This document shows positions 22,318 through 31,312 of a stretch of 44,254 nucleotides of DNA, piece by piece. The stretch comes from Pseudomonas gessardii (GTDB lineage Bacteria; Pseudomonadota; Gammaproteobacteria; Pseudomonadales; Pseudomonadaceae). The notes beneath the pieces are model-generated. The model did not search any database, was not told the origin of the DNA, and saw only the letters and a program-made list of their open reading frames with translations. The stretch spans positions 1 through 44,254 of the forward strand of contig NZ_MNPU01000048.1 in the NCBI RefSeq assembly GCF_001983165.1, given 5' to 3'. Position 1 is the stretch's first letter. Every line of letters starts with the position of its first letter. The translations under genes and the position numbers were made by a program.

Positions 22318-24399
22318 TTACTGCTTGGCCACCGTCTTGCTGATTTTCAGGTAGTCCAGCAGAATCCGCCCGGTTTCGCTCAGGTAGGCATCATCTTCCG
22401 GCTTGGTCTTTTCAGGTTCAGTCGGCAGCGCGTCTTCGTCTTCTTTCTTCAGCTCCTTGAGGGCTTCTTCACCCTTGGCCTTGCGTCGGATGTTCTCCAG
22501 GGCCAGTTGCTGATTTTCGATGTCGGTGTGCTGCGCACGACGGTCCACTTCATTGAGGCTGACGGTCTTCTCGGCCATCAGCTTCTTGGCCAGGGCCAGC
22601 TTGTCGCGGATAAACACGAACTCGGCATCCTTGGCGGAGCGGGCGTCATGTTCGGTCTTGAGCTGGGCCAGGTACGGCTTGAAGGGGTCCGAGGCAGGCT
22701 TGATGGCCGGGCGGATGGTGTCCCACGGCATGGCTTCGGGCAGGGCGCTTTCGCCGATTTCCTTGGTGTCGATGATCGACGGGAAATCAATGTCCGGCAG
22801 CACGCCCTGGTGTTGGGTGCTCTGCCCGGAAACCCGGTAGAACTTGGCCAACGTCAGTTTGAGCTCGCCATGGTTGAGCGGCTGGATAGTCTGCACCGTG
22901 CCTTTGCCGAAGGTCTGGCCACCGATGATCAATGCGCGGTGGTAATCCTGCATCGCCCCGGCAAAAATTTCCGAGGCCGAAGCCGAGAGGCGGTTGACCA
23001 GCAACGCCATCGGCCCTTTATAGAAGGCCCCCGGGTTTTCGTCTTCCAGCACATCTACGCGGCCATCGGCGTTGCGCACCAATACGGTCGGACCCTTGTC
23101 GATAAACAGGCTGGTCAGCTCGGTGGCTTCCTGCAAGGAGCCGCCACCGTTGTTGCGTAGGTCGATGACCACACCGTCAACTTTCTCTTTGGAAAGCTCG
23201 GTGAGGATTTTCTTCACGTCGCGAGTGGTGCTCTTGTAGTCCGGATCGCCAGCACGGAAGGCCTTGAAGTCCAGGTAGAAGGCCGGGATTTCAATCACGC
23301 CCAGCTTGTAGTCCTTGCCATCCTGCTTGAGGTTGAGGACTTTCTTCTGCACGGCCTGGTCTTCGAGCTTCACCGCTTCGCGGGTGATCGACACCACCTT
23401 GCTGGTCTGGTCGTTCGGCGCATTGGTGTGTGGAATCACTTCCAGGCGCACCACGCTGCCTTTCGGCCCACGGATCAGCTTGACCACTTCGTCCAGGCGC
23501 CAGCCGACTACGTCGACCATTTCTTTGTCAGCCTGGGCCACACCGATGATCTTGTCGGCCGGAGCCACCTGCTTGGTCTTGTCCGCCGGGCCTGCCGGCA
23601 CCAGGCGCACGATCTTGACCTGATCGTTGTCGCTCTGCAGCACGGCACCGATGCCTTCGAGGGACAGACTCATGTTGATATCAAAATTTTCCGCGTTATC
23701 TGGCGACAGATAATTGGTGTGCGGATCGTAGGACATCGCGAAGGTGTTGATATAGGCCTGGAAAATATCTTCGGCGCGGGTCTGCTCCAGGCGGCTCAGT
23801 TGATTCTTGTAGCGCTTGGTCAGCAGCTCCTGGATCGCCTTGGGCTCTTTGCCGGCGATCTTCAGGCGCAGGACTTCATCCTTGACGCGCTTGCGCCACA
23901 GGTCATCCAGGGCGGCGGTGCTGGTCAGCCAAGGGGCGTCCTTGCGATCCACCAGCAGGGTTTCCTTCTGGGTGAAGTCGAGCTTGTCGACGCCTTTGTT
24001 CAGCTCACCCAGAGCGAAGTCCAGACGCGCTTTGACACGGTCCAGGTAGCGCTTGTAAATGGTGAAGCCAGGCTGCAGGTCGCCGCTCTTGAGCAGGTCG
24101 TCGAACTGGGTCTTCCACTTGTCGAACTCAGCAATATCGCTGGCCAGGAAATAGCTGCGCGAGGGATCCAGCAGCTTGAGGTAGCTGTCATAGATGATCA
24201 CCGAGCGCGCATCGTCCAGCGGCGGCTTGCTGTAATGGTGGCGCTTGAGCAACTCAACGACGTTAAGGCTGGCAATCACCTCGTCGCGATCGGGCTGAAG
24301 CTTGTCCCAGCTGTTGGCTGCGAACGTATTGGTCGATAGCGGCAACAGGCCGAGACCAATGAAAAGAGCGAGGGCGGTGCTGGGGAACAAATGCTTCAT
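22318..24399 (-). CDS. prc: Prc/Tsp carboxy-terminal protease (AlgO)
   Basis: Prc is a periplasmic S41 protease that degrades proteins from their C-termini. In Pseudomonas (AlgO) it takes part in clearing MucA variants, so it affects AlgU and alginate control. The chosen start (MKHLFPST) gives 693 residues with a signal peptide ending TFAAN. A helical N-terminal domain is followed by a PDZ domain (about 220-330) and the protease domain. The catalytic Ser474 in SASASEIF and Lys499 in FGKGTVQ are 25 residues apart, as in Tsp. The C-terminal extension (about 560-690) is the usual Tsp tail. An ATG 11 codons upstream is possible; neither start has a strong ribosome site. Confidence 0.95.
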   Translation of the reverse strand: MKHLFPSTALALFIGLGLLPLSTNTFAANSWDKLQPDRDEVIASLNVVELLKRHHYSKPPLDDARSVIIYDSYLKLLDPSRSYFLASDIAEFDKWKTQFDDLLKSGDLQPGFTIYKRYLDRVKARLDFALGELNKGVDKLDFTQKETLLVDRKDAPWLTSTAALDDLWRKRVKDEVLRLKIAGKEPKAIQELLTKRYKNQLSRLEQTRAEDIFQAYINTFAMSYDPHTNYLSPDNAENFDINMSLSLEGIGAVLQSDNDQVKIVRLVPAGPADKTKQVAPADKIIGVAQADKEMVDVVGWRLDEVVKLIRGPKGSVVRLEVIPHTNAPNDQTSKVVSITREAVKLEDQAVQKKVLNLKQDGKDYKLGVIEIPAFYLDFKAFRAGDPDYKSTTRDVKKILTELSKEKVDGVVIDLRNNGGGSLQEATELTSLFIDKGPTVLVRNADGRVDVLEDENPGAFYKGPMALLVNRLSASASEIFAGAMQDYHRALIIGGQTFGKGTVQTIQPLNHGELKLTLAKFYRVSGQSTQHQGVLPDIDFPSIIDTKEIGESALPEAMPWDTIRPAIKPASDPFKPYLAQLKTEHDARSAKDAEFVFIRDKLALAKKLMAEKTVSLNEVDRRAQHTDIENQQLALENIRRKAKGEEALKELKKEDEDALPTEPEKTKPEDDAYLSETGRILLDYLKISKTVAKQ

Positions 24400-24482
24400 G
24401 CTGATTCGACGCGGGGGCAATTGATAACGCATATTAGGCCGTCTTTGAAGTTACCGGTTCCATTTGGGCCGGTCGCATAATG

Positions 24483-24512
24483 CAAAAAGCCCGGCGCTAC
24501 AGCATCGGGCTC
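24483..24512 (-). terminator. Terminator-like hairpin in the prc upstream region
   Basis: On the minus strand AGCCCGATGC, loop TGTA and GCGCCGGGCT form a stem with one mismatch, followed by five T. It lies between the divergent prc and quinone oxidoreductase genes, about 85 bases before the prc start. It would end a short minus-strand RNA, or attenuate prc if the promoter lies upstream of it. Confidence 0.5.
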
Positions 24513-24537
24513 AGTCCAGACTCACTATGGAGGCACT

Positions 24538-25500
24538 GTGAAAGCATTGCAAGGCGTTGAAGGTCATGTGGAATGGGTTGAGGCCCCAAGTCCTATGTGT
24601 GATGTAGGACAAGTTCGTATTCGTGTGGCGGCTGCGGGCTTGAATCGTGCCGATTTATTACAACGTGCGGGGCTTTATCCGCCACCGCCTGGGGCCAGCG
24701 AAGTGCTGGGCCTGGAGTGTTCCGGGGTCATCAGCGAAGTCGGCGCCGGCTCGTCCTGGCAGGTGGGAGATCGGGTCTGTGCGCTGCTGGCGGGCGGTGG
24801 CATGGCCGAAGAAGTGGTGGTGGATGCACGCCACGTACTGCCGGTGCCGGAGGGTTTGTCCCTGGCCGAGGCAGCGGCGTTGCCGGAGGTGTACAGCACG
24901 GCCTGGCTCAACCTGTTCCAGTTGGCGGCGCTCAAGCCCGGTGAAAAGGTACTGTTGCACGCGGGCGCCAGTGGTGTCGGCTCGGCAGCGATCCAACTGT
25001 GCAAGGCGTTTGGCAGCCCGTGCTGGGTCAGCGTCGGCTCGGCGGATCGCCTGGCCTATTGCGAAGCCCTCGGCGCCCAGGGCGGTGTGGTACGTACCGA
25101 CGGTATCGAGGCCTTGCGCGATTTCGGCCCGTTCGACGTGATTCTTGACCCGGTGGGCGGCAATTACGCCGCGATCAACCTCAAGCTGCTGGCCCGCGAT
25201 GGGCGCTGGGTGTTGATCGGCCTGATGGGCGGGCGCGAGGCCCAACTGGACCTGGCGCAGGTGCTGGCAAAACGCGTGCAGGTGCTGGGCTCGACCTTGC
25301 GTAGCCGTGATGATCAGTTCAAGGCCGATTTGTTCAGTGATCTGAGTCAGCATGTGTGGCCGTTGTTTGGCGAAGGGCGGTTGAGCCCGCAGTTGGCCAA
25401 GACCTTTGCGATCACGGATGCCGAGGCTGCGTTTGCGCAGTTGGCGACCAACCAGATTTCCGGGAAGTTGGTGTTGGTGATCGACGCAAGCCTGGCTTAA
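24538..25500 (+). CDS. NADPH:quinone oxidoreductase, zinc-free MDR family (PIG3-like)
   Basis: The 320-residue protein belongs to the medium-chain reductase family. It reduces quinones or similar enones with NADPH and is cytoplasmic. The N-terminal fold has LNRADLLQRAGLYPPPPG and LGLECSGVI. The dinucleotide-binding domain has HAGASGVGSAAIQL (about 140-153). No zinc-binding cysteine set is seen, matching the QOR branch. The start is GTG, four bases after GGAGG. It is divergent from prc and convergent with the HAD gene across a REPIN. Confidence 0.9.
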   Translation: MKALQGVEGHVEWVEAPSPMCDVGQVRIRVAAAGLNRADLLQRAGLYPPPPGASEVLGLECSGVISEVGAGSSWQVGDRVCALLAGGGMAEEVVVDARHVLPVPEGLSLAEAAALPEVYSTAWLNLFQLAALKPGEKVLLHAGASGVGSAAIQLCKAFGSPCWVSVGSADRLAYCEALGAQGGVVRTDGIEALRDFGPFDVILDPVGGNYAAINLKLLARDGRWVLIGLMGGREAQLDLAQVLAKRVQVLGSTLRSRDDQFKADLFSDLSQHVWPLFGEGRLSPQLAKTFAITDAEAAFAQLATNQISGKLVLVIDASLA

Positions 25501-25532
25501 ATACCAATGCCGAATTGAAACCGGGTCAAAAG

Positions 25533-25622
25533 TGTGGGAGCGGGCTTGCTCGCGAAAGCGGTGGATCAGTCGACATAGTTGTTAACTGACATACCGCTTT
25601 CGCGAGCAAGCCCGCTCCCACA
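25533..25622. repeat. REPIN, GTGGGAGCGGGC type
   Basis: GTGGGAGCGGGCTTGCTCGC and its complement flank a 50-base spacer with inner symmetry (GAAAGCGGT / ACCGCTTTC). It fills the gap between two convergent genes. Confidence 0.92.
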
Positions 25623-25655
25623 TTTTGATTGGGTTTCAATTCAGGAAAAGGGGTG

Positions 25656-26309
25656 TCAGGTCCACTGGTGGATCGGCCAGCCGGCCTGTTCTGCGTGGGC
25701 CCGCAGCACAGGATCCGGGTTCACCACCTGTGGGTAATCGACCTTGCTCAACAGCGGCAAGTCATTGCGCGAATCCGAATAGAAGTACGCGCCTTCCAGG
25801 CTTTCACCTGCCTGCTCCAGCCATTGCATCAGCCGGGTGATCTTGCCTTCACGGTAGGTCAGTACACCGACGGTCTTGCCGCTGTACACCCCATGCGCCA
25901 CGTCCAGTTCAATCCCCAGTACTTCCTCGATGCCAATGCGCGCTGCAATCGGCTTGACCAGATGGGTGCCCGAGGCTGAAATCACCAGGATCCGGTCACC
26001 GTTCTGGCGGTGGCGGGCGATGGTCCGGGTGGCGTCGCTGTAGATCAGCGGTTCGATAATATCTTCCACCCAGGGCTCTACCAGATGGGCGACTTCTTCC
26101 GGGGTGCGCCCGATCATCGGTTCCAGGCTGAAGTCCATGAATTCTTCCATGGCCAGTTCGCCCCGGCTGTAGGCGGCCATCAGTTCATGGTTCTTGCGCA
26201 TGAACGAGTCGGGGTCCACCCAGCCCAGGCGGCCCATCTGTTCGCTCCACAAGGTGGCGCAGTCGCCGTGGATCAGGGTGTCGTCCAGATCAAAAATTAC
26301 CAAAGCCAT
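25656..26309 (-). CDS. HAD-superfamily phosphatase (SerB-like, IB type)
   Basis: The 217-residue protein has all four HAD motifs: DLDDT with nucleophile Asp7 and acid Asp9, the Ser of VISASGT, the Lys of SGKTVG, and the acidic pair in SDSRNDLPLL. A helical cap between motifs I and II marks the IB subgroup, which includes phosphoserine phosphatase and phosphoethanolamine/phosphocholine-type phosphatases. It lies 32 bases downstream of the ABC ATPase on the same strand, so it is probably the last gene of the uptake operon. It may remove phosphate from the imported compound. Confidence 0.88.
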   Translation of the reverse strand: MALVIFDLDDTLIHGDCATLWSEQMGRLGWVDPDSFMRKNHELMAAYSRGELAMEEFMDFSLEPMIGRTPEEVAHLVEPWVEDIIEPLIYSDATRTIARHRQNGDRILVISASGTHLVKPIAARIGIEEVLGIELDVAHGVYSGKTVGVLTYREGKITRLMQWLEQAGESLEGAYFYSDSRNDLPLLSKVDYPQVVNPDPVLRAHAEQAGWPIHQWT

Positions 26310-26341
26310 CAGTCATGCTTCCTCAATAAACGCGGCATCCC

Positions 26342-27331
26342 TCAGGCTACCTCACACAGGGCAGCGGGATCGATAGAAAGTGCCAGGCGCTGGCCATCCG
26401 CGTGCAGATCCTGGGCCGAGCGATTGAGTACGTCCACCACCAATTCCACGCCCCGGGCTTCGATCCGATAGCGGATCACATTGCCCAGCAGGCTATGGCT
26501 GCGGACCAGGGCGTCCAGTTCACCGCTGTGGTTCAGTTCGATGGATTCGGGGCGAATCGCAATGCGGCTGCTGACCGGGCGCTGCAACAGCTTGCTGGCC
26601 TGCTCGGCGTCCAGCAGGTTGTAGTTGCCGATAAAACCGGCCGCGAAGGCGTCCACGGGGGCGGTGTACAGGGTTTCGGCGTCGCCGCTCTGCACAATCT
26701 TGCCCTGGTTCATCAGGAAGATGCGGTCGGACATGACCAGGGCTTCTTCCTGGTCATGGGTCACGAAAATCGTGGTCAGCCCCAGTTCACGCTGGATCTG
26801 GCGGATCTGTTCGCGCAGGTGCTTGCGAATCCGTGCGTCCAGCGCCGACAGCGGCTCATCGAGCAGCAACAGGCGCGGCCGGGTGACCAGGGAGCGGGCG
26901 AGGGCGACGCGTTGGCACTGTCCGCCGGACATCTGGTGCGGGTAGCGCCCGGCCAGATCCTTGAGTTCGACCAGTTGCAGCACTTCCTGGACACGCTTAT
27001 GGCTGTCGTCGCTGTTGACCTTCTGCATACGCAGGCCGAAGGCGACGTTTTGCTCCACGGTCATGTTGGGGAACAGCGCGTAGCTCTGGAACACCATGCC
27101 GATATGGCGCTTCTGCGGGCTAACAGGAACGATGTCCTGGCCGTCCAGCAGGATCTGCCCGCTGTCCACCGGCGTCAGGCCGGCGATGCAGCGCAGCAGC
27201 GTGGACTTGCCGCAACCGGATGGGCCGAGGAGGGTGACGAATTCGCCCTTGGCGATCTCGCAATTGATATCGCTGAACACCGGGGTGGCGGCATAGCTTT
27301 TTTGCAGGTGCTGGACGCTGACGAAGCTCAT
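26342..27331 (-). CDS. ABC importer ATPase (PotA/FbpC type)
   Basis: The 329-residue ATPase powers the two adjacent permeases. It has Walker A (GPSGCGKST, about 36-44), the Q-loop (VFQSYALFPNMTV), the signature MSGGQCQRVALARS, Walker B (LLLLDEPLSALD) and the switch His (VTHDQEEA). A C-terminal regulatory OB-like domain follows (about 240-329). It overlaps the upstream permease stop codon as ATGA. Its closest relatives by eye serve the iron/polyamine/2-aminoethylphosphonate group of importers. Confidence 0.93.
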   Translation of the reverse strand: MSFVSVQHLQKSYAATPVFSDINCEIAKGEFVTLLGPSGCGKSTLLRCIAGLTPVDSGQILLDGQDIVPVSPQKRHIGMVFQSYALFPNMTVEQNVAFGLRMQKVNSDDSHKRVQEVLQLVELKDLAGRYPHQMSGGQCQRVALARSLVTRPRLLLLDEPLSALDARIRKHLREQIRQIQRELGLTTIFVTHDQEEALVMSDRIFLMNQGKIVQSGDAETLYTAPVDAFAAGFIGNYNLLDAEQASKLLQRPVSSRIAIRPESIELNHSGELDALVRSHSLLGNVIRYRIEARGVELVVDVLNRSAQDLHADGQRLALSIDPAALCEVA

Positions 27332-28128
27332 TGGCTTTTGTCCTTGTTCAAGAGGTTGGCGGCCCAGGTGAGCAGCAGCACGAAAAGGAAATAGGAAATA
27401 ACCACGGCGCTGGTGAAGTGGCCGCTGCTGTTGCGCATGTTGTTGAGGTACACCTGCAAGGTCTCGTAGCGTGTGCCGACGAGGATATTGGCGAACACAA
27501 ACTCGCCGAACAGGAACGAGAACGACAGCAGCAACGCCACCATCAGGCCCTTGCGCAGGTTAGGCAACACCACCAGGATCGCCGCCTGCCAGGTGCTGGC
27601 GCCGAGCAGTTGGGCGGCATCCATCAAGTCGCGCAGGTTGATCGCTTGCAGGTTGTTGGTGATCGCGCGGTACATGAACGGCAGCGCCACGGTGAAGTAG
27701 CAGCCAATCAGGATCCACGGCGTGCCGACCATCGCCAGTGGCCCCGAGCCGTATAACTGCAACAGCCCCACCGACGACACCACCGGCGGCACCGCGAAGG
27801 GCAGCAGGATCAGGATGTTCATCAGCGCGTCGAGCTTGGGAAAGTGGTAATGCACCACGAACAGCAGCGGCAGGATCAGCACCACCGACAGGATCAGCGC
27901 GCCGACGCAGACCAGCAATGACTGGCCAAAGGCGTGCAGGAAGCGCGGGTCGCTCCACAGTTGCACATACCATTTTAAGGTAAAGCCTGAGGGCAGGATG
28001 GTTGCCGACCAACTGCTGGCGAGGGAATACACCAGGGTGCCAATCAACGGCAGCACCAGGATTGCGAACAGCAGGTACACCACCACGCGATGATAGAGGG
28101 CGACGGGGCTGGCTTCAGCGCGAGACAT
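27328..28128 (-). CDS. ABC importer permease, second subunit
   Basis: The 266-residue inner-membrane protein has six helices and the EAA-type coupling loop (about 165-185: MDAAQLLGASTWQAAILVVL). It overlaps the previous permease gene by 14 bases and the ATPase gene by four, so all three are translated together. The start follows AGGAG with a 5-base gap. Confidence 0.92.
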   Translation of the reverse strand: MSRAEASPVALYHRVVVYLLFAILVLPLIGTLVYSLASSWSATILPSGFTLKWYVQLWSDPRFLHAFGQSLLVCVGALILSVVLILPLLFVVHYHFPKLDALMNILILLPFAVPPVVSSVGLLQLYGSGPLAMVGTPWILIGCYFTVALPFMYRAITNNLQAINLRDLMDAAQLLGASTWQAAILVVLPNLRKGLMVALLLSFSFLFGEFVFANILVGTRYETLQVYLNNMRNSSGHFTSAVVISYFLFVLLLTWAANLLNKDKSQ

Positions 28129-28960
28129 GGTAGCTCCTCTTGAGCAGCAGTTGATGGACCACGGTGACCACGGTCATCAGCGCCACCAGGATCACGGCCA
28201 GGGCGCTGGCCATGTTCGGGTCCAGGGAAATATCGCCGGAAACCATCGCCGCGATGCGGATCGGCAGCACGTTGAAGTTGCCGGTGGTCAACGCATAGAC
28301 CGTGGCGTAGGCGCCCAGGGCATTGGCCACCAGGATCACGAAGGTGCCCAGCAGCGCCGGGGTCAGCACCGGCAGGCCGATATGCCGCCAGTACTGCCAG
28401 CCATTGGCCCCCAGCAAAGCGGCGGATTCGCGCCAGTCTTCGCGCAGGGCATCGAAGGCCGGGTACAGCAGCAACACGCCCAGGGGGATCTGGAAGTAGG
28501 TGTACAGGATGATCAGGCCGGTCTTGGAATACAGGTTGAAGTCCTGAATGATTCCGGCCTGCTTGAGCATGATGGTGATGCTGCCGTTGAACCCCAGCAG
28601 GATGATGAAGGCAAAGGCCAGGGGCACGCCGGAGAAGTTGCTGGTCATGTTGGCAAACGCAGTGACGAAGTTGCGCAGCGGCGAATCCACCTTGCGCAGG
28701 GAATAGCTGCCCAGCAACGCGATGATGATGCCGAAGATGCTGGAGTAGAAACTGATCTCCAGGCTGTGCTTGATTGCCTGCACGTAGAACTTCGAGCTGA
28801 AGATCTTGCTGAAGTTGGCCAGCCCCCAGCCGAACTCTTCCGATTGCAGGCTGTTGACCATCACCCAGAACAGCGGCGCGATCTGGAACACGATAAAGAA
28901 CAGGGCGAAGGGCACCAGGCACAGGGCGGCCAGCCATTTGCCACGGATTACTGAATTCAC
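28115..28960 (-). CDS. ABC importer permease, first subunit
   Basis: The 281-residue permease has six helices and the coupling loop ALREDWRESAALLGANGWQY (about 170-190). I start it at the GTG at 28960, which overlaps the phosphodiesterase stop codon as GTGA and has AGGAG 8 bases upstream. A longer frame to 29014 would run into that gene. It forms the channel with the second permease. Confidence 0.92.
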   Translation of the reverse strand: MNSVIRGKWLAALCLVPFALFFIVFQIAPLFWVMVNSLQSEEFGWGLANFSKIFSSKFYVQAIKHSLEISFYSSIFGIIIALLGSYSLRKVDSPLRNFVTAFANMTSNFSGVPLAFAFIILLGFNGSITIMLKQAGIIQDFNLYSKTGLIILYTYFQIPLGVLLLYPAFDALREDWRESAALLGANGWQYWRHIGLPVLTPALLGTFVILVANALGAYATVYALTTGNFNVLPIRIAAMVSGDISLDPNMASALAVILVALMTVVTVVHQLLLKRSYHVSR

Positions 28961-29763
28961 TTCAACAGCTCCTGGCAGACAGGTTTGTCGTGGGCCACGC
29001 CAAGCAGGGCGCAAACGGTGCCGCAGATTTCGGTTTGCTTGGGCTGGGCCTTGGGGTCGAGGCTGAACGCATTGCCGAGGACAAACAGCGGTACTTCGCG
29101 CTCTTCCGCCAGCAGGCCGTTGTGCGAACGGTCGTTGTTCATGCCGTGGTCGGCGGTGACCAGCACCTGGTAACCGGCATCGAGCCAGCCTTGCAGGTAG
29201 TCGGCCAGGATGATGTCGGCCGAGCGGGCGCTGTTGCGGTATTGCGGGGTGTCGAGGCCGTGCTTGTGGCCGGCGTCGTCGATATTCATCGGGTGTACCA
29301 GCAAAAAGTTCGGCGCGTGCTTGAGGCGCAGGCTTTCGGCATCGGCAAACAGGTGGGCGTCCGGGTAATGATCGCTCCAGTAGAAATGCCCGTGCTGGAT
29401 CGCCAGGGCCTCGTCATCGGTATGCCGGTCGCGGGCTGCGCTGAAGGGCGAGCGGTTATACAGCTCGCTGACCCAGTGGTAAGCCGCCGCTGCGGTGCTC
29501 AGGCCGGCATCCGTGGCGTAATGGAAAATGCTGCGCTGGGTGGACAGGCGCGAGACGTGGTTGTGGACGATGCCGCTGTCGATCGGCGCTACGCCGGTGA
29601 GGATGCATTCGTACAGCGGGCGGGAGAGGGCGGGCAATTCGCATTCCAGCTTGTATAGCGCTGCGCGTCCTGCGCCGACGTAGGCCTGGAGATGCCCCAT
29701 GGCATGCCGGGCGACCTCGTAGTTCAGACCGTCGAGCACCACAAGGATGACGTTGTGCTTCAT
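28957..29763 (-). CDS. Alkaline-phosphatase-fold phosphodiesterase of the ABC operon
   Basis: The 268-residue protein belongs to the type I phosphodiesterase/nucleotide pyrophosphatase family. Metal-binding residues are visible: the Asp in LVVLDGLNY, the HPMNIDDAGHKHG stretch, and TADHGMNND near the C-terminus. The likely nucleophile lies in PALSRPLYECILTG (Ser or Thr). No signal peptide is seen, so it should act in the cytoplasm on an imported phosphodiester or phosphonate. It lies between the binding protein and the permeases of the same operon. An enzyme coded inside the importer operon is a strong hint about the substrate class, but the exact compound is unknown. Confidence 0.87.
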   Translation of the reverse strand: MKHNVILVVLDGLNYEVARHAMGHLQAYVGAGRAALYKLECELPALSRPLYECILTGVAPIDSGIVHNHVSRLSTQRSIFHYATDAGLSTAAAAYHWVSELYNRSPFSAARDRHTDDEALAIQHGHFYWSDHYPDAHLFADAESLRLKHAPNFLLVHPMNIDDAGHKHGLDTPQYRNSARSADIILADYLQGWLDAGYQVLVTADHGMNNDRSHNGLLAEEREVPLFVLGNAFSLDPKAQPKQTEICGTVCALLGVAHDKPVCQELLK

Positions 29764-29816
29764 AGGGGCTCCGCAACAGTAAACATCGGTATGTCTGGAG
29801 GAACAGGGTCAAAACG

Positions 29817-29888
29817 GTGGGAGCGGGCTTGCCCGCTCCCACACAAGCCTGTTCCCACATTGGGTTTCCAGTGGATTTCCAATGTGGG
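29817..29888. repeat. REP hairpin plus a 10-bp inverted repeat after the binding-protein gene
   Basis: A compact GTGGGAGCGGGC / GCCCGCTCCCAC hairpin (29817-29843) is followed by perfect arms CCCACATTGG (29854-29863) and CCAATGTGGG (29879-29888). The second hairpin begins 8 bases past the binding-protein stop codon. It could stabilise that mRNA and make the binding protein more abundant than the downstream subunits. Confidence 0.75.
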
Positions 29889-29896
29889 TACTGGGC

Positions 29897-30964
29897 TTAC
29901 TGCATATTGATAATGACTTCTTCCTGCCACTTCTGCGGCAGCGCCTTGGAGGTCTTCTCCCAGGCATCGGCGTCCTTGATCGGGGTCACGCCCTTGTACT
30001 GCTCGTTGGGCAGCAGCTTGGCCTGGACTTCTGGGGGCAGGGTCAGGTGTTCGGCACGGATCGGCCGCGCATTGCCCTTGGCCAGGTTGATCTGCCCGGC
30101 ATCACTGAAGATGTATTCGCGGGTCAGTTTGGCGGCGTTGGGGTGCTTGGCGTATTTGTTGATGATGGTGGTGTAGCCGGAAATCACCGAGCCATCCGAT
30201 GGGATCAGCACCACATAATCATCCGGGTTGGCCATCTTGGCCTTGTAGCTCAGGCCGTTGAAGTCCCAGACCACGCCTACTTCCACTTCACCTTTTTCCA
30301 TGGTGGCGATGGTCGGGTTGGCCAGGGAGATCCGTCCCTGCTTGGCAATCTCGGCGAACATCAGCAGCGCCGGCTGGATGTTCTTTTCGTCGCCACCGTT
30401 GGCCAGGGCTGCGGCCAGCACACCGTTGGCGGCCTGGGCGGCGGTGCTCACGTCACCAATCGAGACCTTGTACTTGCCGGTCTTCAGGTCAGCCCACTTG
30501 GTCGGGACTTCGGAACCGTGCAGCAGCTTTTTGTTGACGATAAACGCGATGGTGCCGGTGTAGGCCAGTGCCCAGTTGCCGTCCTTGTCCTTGGCCCAGG
30601 CCGGGATCTGCTCCCAGGTGCTTGGCTTGTAGGGTTGGGTCACGCCCTGCTTGACCGCAATCGGGCCAAAGGCTGCGCCCACGTCACCGATATCGGCGCT
30701 GGCATTGTCTTTTTCTGCGGCGAACTTGGCGATTTCCTGGGCCGAGCTCATATCGGTATCGATGTGCTTGAGGCCGTACTTGGCCGCCAGGTCTTCCCAG
30801 GTGCCGCGCCAGTTGGCCCAGTCATCGGGCATGCCGACGCTGTTCACAGCGCCTTCTGCCTTGGCGGCAGCCTCCAGGGTTTTCAAGTCGGTGTCAGCGG
30901 CCATGGCGGCGGTGCACATGGCAATGGTCGAGCCTAACAGTGATGCCAGGAAAAGCTGTTTCAT
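29897..30964 (-). CDS. Periplasmic substrate-binding protein of the ABC importer
   Basis: The 355-residue protein has a clear signal peptide ending AAMAADTD (cleavage at about residue 22). The mature part has the type II binding-protein fold of the iron/thiamine/2-aminoethylphosphonate group (GMPDDWANWRGTWEDL, YTGTIAFIVNKKLL, VGVVWDFNGLSY, ANPDDYVVLIPSDGSV). It captures the substrate in the periplasm. The start follows AGGAG. It is first in the operon and faces the GntR/UTRA regulator across a 348-base divergent region. Confidence 0.92.
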   Translation of the reverse strand: MKQLFLASLLGSTIAMCTAAMAADTDLKTLEAAAKAEGAVNSVGMPDDWANWRGTWEDLAAKYGLKHIDTDMSSAQEIAKFAAEKDNASADIGDVGAAFGPIAVKQGVTQPYKPSTWEQIPAWAKDKDGNWALAYTGTIAFIVNKKLLHGSEVPTKWADLKTGKYKVSIGDVSTAAQAANGVLAAALANGGDEKNIQPALLMFAEIAKQGRISLANPTIATMEKGEVEVGVVWDFNGLSYKAKMANPDDYVVLIPSDGSVISGYTTIINKYAKHPNAAKLTREYIFSDAGQINLAKGNARPIRAEHLTLPPEVQAKLLPNEQYKGVTPIKDADAWEKTSKALPQKWQEEVIINMQ

Positions 30965-31019
30965 CCGAAGCTCCTTTGGGCGTTTTCAACGCTGCGTTTT
31001 TTATGATGCGCGGTTGGTT

Positions 31020-31031
31020 TGGTCTAGGTCA
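31020..31031. promoter_or_regulatory. Operator-like site for a UTRA/GntR regulator, importer side
   Basis: TGGTCTAGGTCA matches the known HutC/NagR-type operator TGGTCTAGACCA at 10 of 12 positions. It lies 55 bases upstream of the binding-protein start codon. See also the second site near the regulator. Confidence 0.5.
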
Positions 31032-31286
31032 GCAATACACGAGCCAATTTAGGCGCGCTGGATGACAGTTTCATGTCGATGTCGTTTTTATAACGCCTGC
31101 GCAGGCGCCTGCCGGGTAAGCGTAGACCAAGGTATGGACCCCGTATTTCCTGGACTTGGCCGATGTATTGCAGGGCGTTTGAGGCAGCGTCACAAGGCGC
31201 TGTCATCTGTCGGTCATGTGTGATGCCTAGGCTGCACGCAATGACCGCCGCCCATTCCAGGGGCATTTGGCGCACCCAAACAGTGC

Positions 31287-31298
31287 TGGCCTAGTCCA
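31287..31298. promoter_or_regulatory. Operator-like site for a UTRA/GntR regulator, regulator side
   Basis: TGGCCTAGTCCA matches TGGTCTAGACCA at 10 of 12 positions and lies 14 bases before the regulator's own ATG, which suggests autorepression. The 255 bases between the two sites hold no gene that I can support. Confidence 0.5.
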
Positions 31299-31312
31299 GA
31301 TAGGTAACGTTG

